The notes beneath the pieces are model-generated. The model was given only the letters and a program-made list of their open reading frames with translations, was not told the origin of the DNA and did not search any database. Shown here piece after piece: positions 14,900 through 23,472 of a stretch of 64,000 nucleotides of DNA. Numbering within the stretch: position 1 is the first letter of the stretch; each line of letters starts with the position of its first letter. Source of the stretch: Castellaniella sp049650445 (GTDB lineage Bacteria; Pseudomonadota; Gammaproteobacteria; Burkholderiales; Burkholderiaceae_B); assembly GCF_049650445.1 (NCBI RefSeq), contig NZ_JBASAD010000016.1, positions 177,417 through 241,416 of the forward strand. The letters run 5' to 3'. The position numbers were made by a program, and so were the translations under genes.

Positions 14900-16164
14900 T
14901 CGACGGCAACAGCTTCTACTGCGCCTGCGAACGGGTCCTGCGCCCCTCGCTGGAGGGCAGGCCCGTCATCGTGCTGTCCAACAACGACGGCTGCGCCATC
15001 GCCCGCACGGCCGAAGCCAAGGCCCTGGGCATCGCCATGGGCGCCCCCTGGTTCAAGATCCAGCACCTGCAGGCCCGGGGACTGATCGCCATTTCCGCCA
15101 ACTTCGCCCTGTACGGCGACATGAGCGACCGCATGATGCGCGTCATCGGCCAGTTCTCCCCCGCCCAGGAAATCTATTCCATCGACGAGTCCTTCCTGGA
15201 CCTGACCGGCCTGCCCGGCACGGGCCGCGACATCGGCACGCAAATCCGCCAGCGCGTGCTGCGCTGGGTCGGCATTCCCACCTGCGTCGGCATCGGCACC
15301 ACCAAGACCCTGGCCAAGCTCGCCAACCATCTGGCCAAGTCCCTGTCGCGCCTGCAAGGCGTCTGCGACCTGTCCGGCCTGGGCCAGGCGGAACTGATGC
15401 GCGCCATCCGCCACGTGCCCATCCAGGACGTCTGGGGGGTGGGCCGCAAGCTGGCGCCCAGCCTGGAGTCATCGGGCATCCGCACCGCCGCCGATCTGGC
15501 CCAAGCCGACCGCCATGTCCTGCGGCGGCGTTACTCCATCATGCTGGCCAAGACCGCCCAGGAACTGTGCGGCGAACCCGCCCTGGCCTGGGAAGACGCG
15601 CCCGTCCCCAAGCAGCAGATCATGTCCACCCGCAGCTTCGGCCTGCCCGTGCGCGAACTGGCCGAACTGGAGCAGGCCGTCAGCCTGTTCACCAGCCGCG
15701 CCGCCGAGAAACTGCGGCTGCAGCATTCCCATGCATCCGCCGTACAGGTCTATATCCGCACCAGCCGATTCAAGGTCGGACCGTGGCATGCCGACAGCGC
15801 AGTCGTGCCTTTGGGTTCACCCACGGACAGCACACCCACCCTGCTGCGCGCCGCGCTGAGCGGCTTGCGGTCGGTGTTCCGGCCAGGATTCGACTACGCC
15901 AAGGCAGGGGTGTGCCTGCTGGATGTCAGGCCGGCGGTGCCGGCTGCCGCGCAGGGGGAGCTGTTTGATTTTGAATCGCCAGGCGACGCGGCTCGATCCG
16001 GACGAACCATGGCGGTCGTGGATGCGCTCAATCAGCGCTTCGGCAGCCGGATGGTCCAGGTGGCAAGCGCCTTGCACGAAGCAGATGCGCGATGGTTGAT
16101 GCGGCAAGCGCATCGGTCGCCGAGTTATACGACGGTGTGGGGGGAGGTGGTGGAGGTGGGGTGA
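14857..16164 (+). CDS. umuC: DNA polymerase V catalytic subunit UmuC (Y-family)
   Basis: A 435-residue error-prone translesion polymerase. Palm-domain metal ligands are visible: Asp in IALIDGNSFYCACERV (about residue 16) and Asp-Glu in YSIDESFLDLTG (about 108-109). The HhH-containing thumb (IQDVWGVGRKLAPSLES) and little-finger domain follow. A beta-clamp-binding peptide QGELFDF lies near residue 367. It overlaps umuD by 43 bp and ends 14 bp from the convergent norB with no terminator visible. It is SOS-induced through the upstream LexA box. Confidence 0.96.
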   Translation: MGAQARRPPPRIALIDGNSFYCACERVLRPSLEGRPVIVLSNNDGCAIARTAEAKALGIAMGAPWFKIQHLQARGLIAISANFALYGDMSDRMMRVIGQFSPAQEIYSIDESFLDLTGLPGTGRDIGTQIRQRVLRWVGIPTCVGIGTTKTLAKLANHLAKSLSRLQGVCDLSGLGQAELMRAIRHVPIQDVWGVGRKLAPSLESSGIRTAADLAQADRHVLRRRYSIMLAKTAQELCGEPALAWEDAPVPKQQIMSTRSFGLPVRELAELEQAVSLFTSRAAEKLRLQHSHASAVQVYIRTSRFKVGPWHADSAVVPLGSPTDSTPTLLRAALSGLRSVFRPGFDYAKAGVCLLDVRPAVPAAAQGELFDFESPGDAARSGRTMAVVDALNQRFGSRMVQVASALHEADARWLMRQAHRSPSYTTVWGEVVEVG

Positions 16165-16178
16165 GGCCAGGCATCACA

Positions 16179-18479
16179 TCAGCCATGAGCCAGGTCGCGG
16201 CGACGCACCGCCAGCCAGGCCTTCACAGCGGCAATGGTAATGGGCACCGAGCCGAAGATGATGAAGACCAGATCGCCCGGCAGACGCAGCCACTCGATCG
16301 CCAGGGCCAACTCCGTACGCGTATAGGCGTGCGAGCGAGCGTGCCAGTAACCATTTTGCATGACATCCCACATTTGCAGCGCGCCGCTGGGGAAAAGGCT
16401 CAGGAGGACCATCATCAGGAGGCCCGCATTCGTGCCCCAATACGCCATGCGGACGTATTTCTCGATCCCGGGCCAGTCTTCTTCGCTGGCGGTCTGGCGC
16501 AGCACGAAGACCATGACGGCCAGGGCCAGCATGCCGAAAACGCCCATGAGTGCCGCGTGCCCGTGAGCCGGCGTCATTTGCGTACCGACCTCGTAGTAGC
16601 TGACGATAGGCAGGTTGATGAGGAACCCGAAGACCCCCGCGCCGAAAAAATTCCAGAAACCGACCGCGATCAGGAAATAGATGGTCCACTTGTGCGGCAC
16701 GCGCACGCGACGGCCATCCGCCCCCTCTCCGCCCCGGGCGGTCTGCATGAACCGCCAGGCATCCAGCGTCAGCAGCGTCAGGGGAACGACCTCGAGCACC
16801 GAGACCAGGGCGGCGGCGGCCAGGTTGAAACTGCTGTGGCCGGAGAAATACCAGTGGTGTCCGGTACCGATCACCCCGCCCAGGAAGTACAGGATGGCAT
16901 CCAGGTAAATGACACCCAGGGCCGTATTGCGGCGCGCGAGTCCCAGTTGGTAGAGGATGAGCGCCACCACCGTGGTCGCAAAGAACTCGAAGAAACCCTC
17001 GACCCACAGGTGGATGATCCAGAAGCGCCAGGTGTCCACCACCGTGTAATTGGTTTCCGCGCCATAGAACAGGGCCGGCAGGTAGAACACGGGGATGGCA
17101 AGTGCCGCAACCATGAACATGCGCACGATGGGGCGTGCCTCGGCCCGATCGACCTTGGCGGGCCGCGCCAGCCACCACAGCACACCGAACCAGACCAGCA
17201 GCCCGATCGCGAGCAGGTACTGCCAGAGCCGCCCGAGCTCCAGGTATTCCCATCCCTGGTTGCCCAGCCAGAACCACCAGTCACCGAGCATTTGCGCCAT
17301 GCCGGCCCAGATGCCGAGCGAGCTGCCGACGATCACCGCCACAAAGGCGAAAAACAGGAAATGGGCCCAGCCCGCCAATGCGGCCGGCACCTGCTTGCGC
17401 AGGGTCGAACCCAGGAACAGGGCTGCGGCGACATAGGCCGTGGCGATCCACATGATGGCACTTTGCAGGTGCCAGGTGCGCAGCAGGTTGCTCGGGAAGA
17501 TTTTCTCAAGCGGCAGGCCATAGAAACCATCGGGCTCGATACGGTAGTGGGCCACCGCGCCGCCCAACAATGTCTGGAGCAGGAAGACAGCGGCCACGAG
17601 CACGAAGAATTTGACAAGTGCGCGCTGGGCTGGCGTTGATTCTCCGGCGGGCGCGAAAGGACGCGTGCCGGGGCCGGAACTGATCCAGCCGATGTTCTCG
17701 AAACGTCCCGAAACCAACAGCATGAAGGCAATGCCACCCAACAGCACGATCAGGCTCATCGCGCTCCAGAACATCGTGCCGGCCGTCGGATGGTTGCCAA
17801 CCAACGGATCGTAGGGGAAATTGTTGGTGTAGGAGTGGCCGTAGCCCGGACGTTCGGCGACCGACGCCCAGGCCGCCCAGGTCACGAAAGCGGAAAACTG
17901 CCGCAATTCTTCCGGATCACTGATGGCCTCGGATTTCAGGCCGCCACTATGGGCAGGGTCACTGAAGTACGTTTGCCAGTATTCCGGCTGCTTCGCCCAG
18001 GCCAGCGTTTCCGCGGCCGTGAGCGTCAGTGTGTCGGACTGGGCATCGTAACGATTCTTCTTCAGGATGGCGGCCACCTGTCCGGTGACGCCCGCCTGCC
18101 GGACCTCGTCCAGACTGTCGAAGGGTACGCCGAATTGCTCCAGCGAGAGCCTGTCGGCGCTGTCCACGCCGATCTTGTGCAGCGCCTCTGCCGAATAGTC
18201 CGGCCCCAGGTAGGCACCGTGTCCCCAAATGGAGCCATTGTTCATGAGACCATGCTTGAGGAACACGGACTGACCCGCGCCCACGTCGGCTCGGGTGAAC
18301 AGCACGACGCCATCGGACCCGACCACCTTGCCCGGGATGGGGGGTGCATTCCGGTACCCGAGGAAGGTGATGAACAACAACATGGCGAAGCCAAATACCA
18401 TGACAATGGCAATGGTACGCGTCCACCAACGAGAAAGCGGAGGGCTCTCTGGGGAGTGTTCTTCGGGTCTTGGTCTCAC
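16179..18479 (-). CDS. norB: Quinol-dependent nitric oxide reductase (qNor)
   Basis: A 766-residue single-subunit NO reductase (NorZ type). It reduces 2 NO to N2O at the inner membrane using quinol. The N-terminal extension (one TM segment, then a periplasmic cytochrome-c-like fold without CxxCH) is the qNor hallmark. About 13 further TM segments of the heme-copper oxidase fold follow, with His-bearing helices (LRTWHLQSAIMWI; IIHLWVEGFFEFF; IGTGHHWYFSGH; PAHGHAALMGVFG). There is no norC, norQ or norD and no other denitrification gene around it, so NO detoxification is a likely role. No clear FNR, NsrR or NorR site was recognised upstream. Confidence 0.95.
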   Translation of the reverse strand: MRPRPEEHSPESPPLSRWWTRTIAIVMVFGFAMLLFITFLGYRNAPPIPGKVVGSDGVVLFTRADVGAGQSVFLKHGLMNNGSIWGHGAYLGPDYSAEALHKIGVDSADRLSLEQFGVPFDSLDEVRQAGVTGQVAAILKKNRYDAQSDTLTLTAAETLAWAKQPEYWQTYFSDPAHSGGLKSEAISDPEELRQFSAFVTWAAWASVAERPGYGHSYTNNFPYDPLVGNHPTAGTMFWSAMSLIVLLGGIAFMLLVSGRFENIGWISSGPGTRPFAPAGESTPAQRALVKFFVLVAAVFLLQTLLGGAVAHYRIEPDGFYGLPLEKIFPSNLLRTWHLQSAIMWIATAYVAAALFLGSTLRKQVPAALAGWAHFLFFAFVAVIVGSSLGIWAGMAQMLGDWWFWLGNQGWEYLELGRLWQYLLAIGLLVWFGVLWWLARPAKVDRAEARPIVRMFMVAALAIPVFYLPALFYGAETNYTVVDTWRFWIIHLWVEGFFEFFATTVVALILYQLGLARRNTALGVIYLDAILYFLGGVIGTGHHWYFSGHSSFNLAAAALVSVLEVVPLTLLTLDAWRFMQTARGGEGADGRRVRVPHKWTIYFLIAVGFWNFFGAGVFGFLINLPIVSYYEVGTQMTPAHGHAALMGVFGMLALAVMVFVLRQTASEEDWPGIEKYVRMAYWGTNAGLLMMVLLSLFPSGALQMWDVMQNGYWHARSHAYTRTELALAIEWLRLPGDLVFIIFGSVPITIAAVKAWLAVRRRDLAHG

Positions 18480-18733
18480 GTTTCTCGGCTCCGGAAGATA
18501 TGCCCGGGTCAGGTACCGAGCATCGATGCAAGAAAACCGCCGTATTCAAATAATGCCAAGCCTTCGCTAAAAAGTCGACTATGGAAAATCCGTAGGGTCG
18601 GCGGGGAAACGACAGAGCGACTGAGTTCGGGCTGATCTTGAGGCGCCTGCGCGATCGTCGACATGGCGCAACCATTCAGAAAATCCAGACCGTTGCATCC
18701 ACCGGTTGAATCCACAACCGACACCCGCCACCC

Positions 18734-19213
18734 CTACCCCCTCAACGCCCGCTCCACCCCCGCCACATCGATCTTCGCCATCTCCATCATCGCCTCGAAC
18801 ACCCGTTTCGCCGCCGCGCGGTCCGGGTGCTTCAACGCCTCCGACAGCACCCGAGGGGTGATCTGCCAGGAGATCCCCCACTTGTCCTTGCACCAGCCGC
18901 AGACGCTTGCCTGGCCGCCGTGGCCGACGATGGCATGCCACAGACGGTCGGTCTCGGCCTGATCGTCGGTCGCGACCTGGAACGAAAACGATTCGTTGTG
19001 GGTAAATTCCGGGCCGCCGTTCAAGCCCAGGCAAGGAATGCCCATGACGGTGAACTCGACGGTCAAAACATCACCTTCCTTGCCCGAGGGGTAGTCTCCA
19101 GGCGCATGGACGACGTCGCCCACGACGCTGTCCGGAAAGGTCTCCGCATAAAACCGGGCCGCCTCCAGGGCGGCGCCGTCGTACCAGAGACAAATCGTGT
19201 TTTTGCTGATCAT
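18734..19213 (-). CDS. VOC superfamily (PhnB-like) protein
   Basis: A 159-residue member of the 3-dmu-9_3-mt/PhnB branch of the vicinal-oxygen-chelate fold: NTICLWYDGAALEAARFYAE, then FTVMGIPCLGLNGGPEFTHN and CGWCKDKWGISWQITPRVL. The family binds metals but most members, like this one, have no established reaction. Its start (19213) overlaps by ATGA the end of a broken S10-peptidase frame, suggesting it was once the second gene of an operon. The 254 bases downstream of it (18480-18733) contain no gene I can support. Confidence 0.88.
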   Translation of the reverse strand: MISKNTICLWYDGAALEAARFYAETFPDSVVGDVVHAPGDYPSGKEGDVLTVEFTVMGIPCLGLNGGPEFTHNESFSFQVATDDQAETDRLWHAIVGHGGQASVCGWCKDKWGISWQITPRVLSEALKHPDRAAAKRVFEAMMEMAKIDVAGVERALRG

Positions 19214-19528
19214 TTATCGCTCCTGAGTAACGACGCATGCCGCACCTGCAGCGTCCTGATTCTGGCCACCGCCGCGCGATCGGCGACTGCGGCATCCATG
19301 GCCGCGTCAACCAGCGGCATGTCCTGCAGGTCCCGCTCGGTCTGGAAGAACGGCGTGACGGCTGCCGAATAGCCCGTCCCGACGGGGTTGATGAACACCA
19401 GGTCGCTGCGGTCGAGCAGGCTGTCGGTATTGTCTTCCAGCGTGCAGGGCGCGTTCCGTCGTATCCGTCACGGAATCATCCGGACCATTGCCGTATGCCG
19501 TCGGATCGGAATAGGGTTGGTCTTTCAT
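19210..19528 (-). pseudogene. Remnant of an S10 serine carboxypeptidase-like gene
   Basis: Two short minus-strand frames together look like pieces of a bacterial peptidase S10. An N-terminal piece starts at ATG 19528 (MKDQPYSDPTAYGNGPDDSV). After a frame change a piece reads EDNTDSLLDRSDLVFINPVG then TGYSAAV, the conserved oxyanion-side motif of the family. The catalytic Ser region and the remaining 350 or so residues are missing, and the frame ends with a normal-looking tail overlapping the VOC gene. I interpret it as a gene with an internal deletion and frameshift. Confidence 0.6.
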
Positions 19529-19619
19529 GCCGCCCTCCCGGGAAACGTCTGACTGGCCCCCTGCCCTCGGTTTCATTTAACCGCCCGCCCCCGGCGGGGG
19601 CAAGCATGGTAATGGGTGC

Positions 19620-20129
19620 TTACCGGTCCGCTCGCAACACGTCGTGATTGCGCTGCTCGATGACTTCTCGAGTCCGGTCGCTCGTGCATGCGGTCGGTTC
19701 CAGCCGGATGTCGCGGTAACCCAGTACCGGACCATCCGCAGCGCGCGGCCCCATCCACTCGATGGGCCGGCCGCTGCGCTTGTCCACCATCCGGATGGGG
19801 CCACCGCCCGGTTCGCTCCCGGCCCACCGATCCCCCCACTGCATCAAAGCGACCAGAATCGGGTACAGCGCCTCGCCCTTCGGGGTCAGGCGGTATTCGA
19901 AGAAACGTTCGCCCTCCAGGGGCTGCTTGCTCAGGATGCCGTGTTCGACCAGATGGTTCAGGCGGTTGGTCAGCACATTGCGGGCGATGCCCAGGCGGCG
20001 CTGGAAGACGTCGAACCGGGTCGTGCCCAGGGTGCATTCGCGCACGATCATCAGGCTCCACCACTCTCCGACGATGTCGAGAGAGCGGGCGATGGAGCAA
20101 TCGATGGCGGACAGGTCTTTACGGTACAT
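19620..20129 (-). CDS. HxlR-family transcriptional regulator
   Basis: 169 residues. The N-terminal winged-helix HxlR domain is clear: DCSIARSLDIVGEWWSLMIV, then FDVFQRRLGIARNVLTNRL and EHGILSKQPLEGERFFEYRL. A C-terminal extension of about 70 residues (GPIRMVDKRSGRPIE) is common in this subgroup, including the DxxxG/RPI segment. It is divergent from an MFS exporter gene. The intergenic region has two near-identical dyads, so it most likely represses the exporter and itself. Confidence 0.92.
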   Translation of the reverse strand: MYRKDLSAIDCSIARSLDIVGEWWSLMIVRECTLGTTRFDVFQRRLGIARNVLTNRLNHLVEHGILSKQPLEGERFFEYRLTPKGEALYPILVALMQWGDRWAGSEPGGGPIRMVDKRSGRPIEWMGPRAADGPVLGYRDIRLEPTACTSDRTREVIEQRNHDVLRADR

Positions 20130-20151
20130 ACGGACATCTTATCACTCATAA

Positions 20152-20194
20152 GTTTCGTGACGAAACCATAAGGAGTATAGTTGCGTCACGAAAC
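20152..20194. promoter_or_regulatory. Twin operator dyads between hxlR and MFS genes
   Basis: GTTTCGTGACGAAAC (20152-20166) and GTTGCGTCACGAAAC (20180-20194) are 15-bp palindromes whose centres are 28 bp apart. Both are flanked by AT-rich TATA-like sequence that could form the divergent promoters. Binding by the HxlR protein is inferred. Confidence 0.7.
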
Positions 20195-20294
20195 TATATG
20201 TCGCCCGCCGCACCATCAGACCCTGATCGGCGGTCTCGACCTGTCTTCAATCCGCTCTACCGCAGAGCCCCACGAGGGCTCGGGAGTCTCCCTC

Positions 20295-21458
20295 ATGGAT
20301 CGCCATCTGCTCACACTCGCCCTGGGAATGTTCGCCATCGGAACCGACAGTTTCGTGGTGGCCGGCATCATCCCCCTCATCGCCGATTCGATGCACGCCC
20401 CCATCCCCACGGCCGGCCAGATGGTGACGCTGTATGCCCTCTCCTACGCCGTGTTCTCGCCGGTCATCGCCGCCCTCGCCGCCCACTGGTCCCGCAAGGG
20501 GCTGCTGGTGGGCGGCATGGGAGTCTTCATCCTCGGCAATATGATGACGGCGCTGGCCCCCACGCTTTCCGTGCTGTTGGGCAGCCGCCTCATCACGGGA
20601 CTCGGTGCCGCGATGTTCAGCCCGACCGCGACGGCAGTCGGCGCCTCCCTGGTTCCGCCGGCTCAAAGAGGACGGGCACTGGCCATCGTGATCGCGGGCT
20701 TGACCAGCGCCACGGCGCTCGGTTCCCCGATCGGTACGTTCCTGGGAACCCTGGGCGACTGGCGCATCACCCTGTGGTTCGTCACGGCGCTCGGCATCCT
20801 GGCGGCCATCGGCGTCTGGCTGCTGCTGCCCAGCCTGCCCACTTCACCAGCCATCAGCCTGCGCCAGCGGCTGGCTCCGCTGACCGACAGCCGCGTGACG
20901 CTCACCTTGCTCACCACGTTGCTGGCCTACGGCGGTTTTTTCACCGTCTACACCTACATCGGTGTGTCATTCGACCGCGCTACCCTCGGGAACGGCGACC
21001 GGCTGGCGCTGTTGCTGCTGATCTGGGGCTGCGCGGCGACCGCAGGCAATCTGGTCGCAGGCAAGCTGACGGACCGGTTGGGCAGCCGCCGCATCATCAA
21101 TGGCGCCCTGTTACTGACCATAATCGACTTCACCTTGCTGCCCTGGAGCAGCGGTAGCCTGGCGAGTGCAATCCCGGCGTTGATTGTCTGGGCGTTCTGC
21201 GGCTGGGGACTGCTGGTGCCGCAACAGCACCGCCTGCTGGCGATCTTCCCTGCCCTGGGCGCACTGCTGATGGGGCTGAATTCCGCAGCGATCTACCTGG
21301 GGGTCTCCGCCTCGGGCATCCTGGGCGGCCTGGGGATTCAATTCGCCGACGCGCACCACCTGGGCTGGATCAGCGCGGTGCTGATCGCCCTGGCGTTCTT
21401 GTGTGCCGAAGGGGCCCATCGGCTGATGGCCCGATCGGAAGGTACCGCGCCACGTTGA
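20295..21458 (+). CDS. MFS exporter (DHA1 family)
   Basis: About 387 residues from ATG 20295 (MDRHLLTLALGMFAIGTDSF), the usual DHA1 N-terminus; the open frame continues 38 codons upstream through the operator region and is rejected there. About 12 hydrophobic segments are present, with motif A-like LAAHWSRKGLLVGGM after TM2 and motif C-like GSPIGTFLGTLGDWR in TM5. It resembles the YdhP/AraJ drug or sugar efflux group. It is controlled by the divergent HxlR regulator; the substrate is unknown. Confidence 0.88.
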   Translation: MDRHLLTLALGMFAIGTDSFVVAGIIPLIADSMHAPIPTAGQMVTLYALSYAVFSPVIAALAAHWSRKGLLVGGMGVFILGNMMTALAPTLSVLLGSRLITGLGAAMFSPTATAVGASLVPPAQRGRALAIVIAGLTSATALGSPIGTFLGTLGDWRITLWFVTALGILAAIGVWLLLPSLPTSPAISLRQRLAPLTDSRVTLTLLTTLLAYGGFFTVYTYIGVSFDRATLGNGDRLALLLLIWGCAATAGNLVAGKLTDRLGSRRIINGALLLTIIDFTLLPWSSGSLASAIPALIVWAFCGWGLLVPQQHRLLAIFPALGALLMGLNSAAIYLGVSASGILGGLGIQFADAHHLGWISAVLIALAFLCAEGAHRLMARSEGTAPR

Positions 21459-21486
21459 CGGCAAGGGGCGGCCGGGTTGGAGCGAT

Positions 21487-21594
21487 CCCGCCAAACCGCT
21501 TCATGCCGGACGCCTTGAGTGCACCCTCCCTGCTGATCTGGCACAACGCCTGGTTGACGCGCTTTGTCAGTTCATCGTTGCCTTCTGTACGAAC
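21487..21594 (-). pseudogene. Possible C-terminal scrap of a family 3 solute-binding protein
   Basis: The minus strand reads GNDELTKRVNQALCQISREG followed by ALKASGMKRFGG. This fits the C-terminal end of periplasmic amino-acid-binding proteins (the NDELLKRVNQAL...DGT...KWFG pattern). There is no start and no preceding domain, because the adjacent upstream minus-strand sequence encodes the 21597 gene. It is therefore at most a fragment. The similarity is short, so a chance match is possible. Confidence 0.4.
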
Positions 21595-21596
21595 AA

Positions 21597-21983
21597 TCAA
21601 CCTCTCTTGGGCTCGACGCCTACGCGCGCGTCGCGGGCCAGCACCAATTCGGCCAACCGTTCCGCCGCCTCTTCGAACGCCGGGTCGTTCTGCGAAATGT
21701 AAAGCCATTTCCCCAGCACCTTGTGCGGCCGCAGCGCGGGCATTTCCTCCAACAGGCCGGCTTGACGCTCGTGCGAGGTACAGACCAGCAGCCCATTCCA
21801 TGGCTCGTCGCCGCGATCAACGACACCCAGACACAGCATGCCGTCCATATACGCCGTCTCGCACCCGAACATGCGCGAACGAAGATAGCCCGGATCGAAC
21901 TCGAACCGGTCGAAAACCCAGATGAGCGAGTTTTGGCGCCGAACGCGGGCTTTGGGCTCGAAAATAGGAGGTGGCTTAGGCAT
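21597..21983 (-). CDS. Conserved protein of unknown function, TfoX/MmcQ-like fold possible
   Basis: 128 residues from ATG 21983 (MPKPPPIFEPKARVRRQN). Recognisable conserved segments are RSRMFGCETAYMDGMLCLGV, WNGLLVCTSHERQAGLL and HKVLGKWLYISQ. The pattern RMFG at the start of a small alpha/beta domain is shared with TfoX-N/MmcQ-like proteins, but the role is unknown. It lies downstream of tmRNA on the same strand, separated by the tmRNA terminator. Confidence 0.75.
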   Translation of the reverse strand: MPKPPPIFEPKARVRRQNSLIWVFDRFEFDPGYLRSRMFGCETAYMDGMLCLGVVDRGDEPWNGLLVCTSHERQAGLLEEMPALRPHKVLGKWLYISQNDPAFEEAAERLAELVLARDARVGVEPKRG

Positions 21984-22005
21984 GGAGGTTTCCAAAACCG
22001 AACCT

Positions 22006-22040
22006 GGAAAAAGAAAACCCTCTGGAAAACCAGAGGGTTT
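22006..22040 (-). terminator. Intrinsic terminator of tmRNA
   Basis: An 11-bp stem AAACCCTCTGG (22015-22025), loop AAAA, and its complement (22030-22040). On the minus strand the hairpin is followed by TTCTTTTT. It starts nine bases past the tmRNA 3' end. Confidence 0.92.
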
Positions 22041-22048
22041 CAGGTGAC

Positions 22049-22413
22049 TGGTGGAGTCGGGGGGAATTGAACCCCCGTCCGCAAGCCCTCCGCAGGTAGC
22101 TCTACATACTTAGTCGGCCTATTTTGAGTTTTAACCTTGGATCATGCCGGACGACAGGCCCTTCCTTGGCGATTCGCACTGATTTAAGACCCGACCCAGC
22201 GACCTGATCGAACCCGATTCCCTGTAGATGACGCTGCTGTGGGTTTGACCCCACCCGACCCAGGGACCAGTCGGTGCAGCGGCTCACCGCTTAAGCGGCC
22301 AGAGCGAAACGCTCGTCGTTGGCGTTTGTAGTTTTCCAGTGGATTTACGAGCGTACTGGTGCTCGGTATGCACTATCCTGTTTTGTGACCCACGTCGAAG
22401 CCAAATCGACCCC
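22049..22413 (-). ncRNA. ssrA: Transfer-messenger RNA (ssrA)
   Basis: About 365 bases. The 5' end GGGGTCG pairs with CGACTCC just before ACCA at the 3' end to form the alanine-tRNA-like acceptor. The T arm GGGTTCAATTCCC is clear. The tag reading frame after the resume codon (plus-strand complement around 22290-22323) encodes ANDERFALAA followed by TAA, a tag sequence typical of Bordetella-like betaproteobacteria. tmRNA with SmpB rescues stalled ribosomes and marks the nascent chain for proteolysis. The 3' CCA is encoded. Confidence 0.97.
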
Positions 22414-22422
22414 ATGCCTCTC

Positions 22423-22451
22423 ATTGTACCGGCATTTTTCAGATAATGAAA
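22423..22451 (-). promoter_or_regulatory. Candidate tmRNA promoter
   Basis: On the minus strand a -10 TACAAT (22423-22428) and a weak -35 TTTCAT (22446-22451) are separated by 17 bp. Transcription would start within a few bases of the mature 5' end at 22413. Confidence 0.5.
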
Positions 22452-22525
22452 TTACAATCGGGGGCCATGAGGACGTTACGCCACACACGCGCCACACCGC
22501 CGGTCGCTTCAGCCAGGATTTCGCC

Positions 22526-23392
22526 ATGCTGCGCTGGCTGACGGGACGCGATGCCCGGGACCGGGAACTGGACCAGGCCCTGGAATCGCTGGACACGCGG
22601 GTCTGGATGCCCCTGCTGGCGCAACACCCCTTCCTGCTCGGCCTGGACGCCCAGGAAACCGAAACCCTGCGCCGGCACACGGCCTGGATTCTGGCGAACA
22701 AATCCTTCCATGGAGCCCATGGCCTGCGGGTGACGCCGGACATGTGCCGCTCGATCGCAATTCAGGCCGCCTTGCCGGTCCTGGGGCTGGACACCTCGCT
22801 GTACCGGGGCTGGACGCAGATCGTGGTCTACCCGGGCGGTTTCCTGGTACAGCGCGCCGAGACCGATGAGGCGGGCGTGGTCCACGAATACGAGCAGGAA
22901 ACGTCCGGCGAGTCCTGGGAAGGCGGTCCGGTGATCCTGTCCTGGGAAGACGCGCGCGCCGGGACGGACACCCAGGCGAACGTGGTGATCCACGAATTCG
23001 CCCACAAGCTCGACCAGCGCGACGGCGGTGCGGACGGCATGCCGGGGCTGCGCGCGCATCGGGATCTGAGCCCACGCCACTGGCGCGAGGTCCTGGACCG
23101 GACCTTTGACGATTTCAGCGCCTGGGTGGACGAGGTCGATGCGCTCATCCCGCCCGACGTGGATCCGGAATCCGACGAAGCCGCCGGGTGGTACGCGGAA
23201 CTGCCGCTGGACCCCTACGCGGCGCAGGACCCGGCGGAATTTTTCGCGGTCAGTTCGGAAAGCTTTTTCATCGACCCCTGGGCGATGGCGGCGGCCTGGC
23301 CGGACTGGTATCAGTTGCTGGTGCAGTATTATCGGCAGGATCCCCTGCATCGCCTGGAAGCCGCCAGCACCCAGCGCCCCGTCCGCCCCTGA
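22526..23392 (+). CDS. mtfA: MtfA (Mlc titration factor A) peptidase-like protein
   Basis: 288 residues from ATG 22526 (MLRWLTGRDARDREL), with AGGA eight bases upstream; the frame is open further upstream but that overlaps the tmRNA promoter. A zincin motif HEFAH is at residues 156-160 in VVIHEFAHKLDQRDG. A downstream ELPLDPYAAQDPAEFFAVSSE segment contributes the third ligand region of the MtfA/M90 family. In E. coli MtfA binds the repressor Mlc and controls glucose PTS genes; in betaproteobacteria without that PTS the target is unknown. It is divergent from tmRNA and followed by a dienelactone-hydrolase gene 80 bp downstream. Confidence 0.93.
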   Translation: MLRWLTGRDARDRELDQALESLDTRVWMPLLAQHPFLLGLDAQETETLRRHTAWILANKSFHGAHGLRVTPDMCRSIAIQAALPVLGLDTSLYRGWTQIVVYPGGFLVQRAETDEAGVVHEYEQETSGESWEGGPVILSWEDARAGTDTQANVVIHEFAHKLDQRDGGADGMPGLRAHRDLSPRHWREVLDRTFDDFSAWVDEVDALIPPDVDPESDEAAGWYAELPLDPYAAQDPAEFFAVSSESFFIDPWAMAAAWPDWYQLLVQYYRQDPLHRLEAASTQRPVRP

Positions 23393-23472
23393 CGCGACAG
23401 GCCGGGACGACAGAACGCACGCCGGGCCCAGACAGGACGGCTGGCTGCCCCACCACCATAAGGACTCCGAAC

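Noticed and set aside
18480..18733. Short minus-strand frames (about 70-90 codons) upstream of norB
   Set aside because: No RBS, no similarity, and out of keeping with codon use; treated as non-coding. I also looked for FNR (TTGAT-N4-ATCAA) and NsrR-like dyads here and found none I could support.
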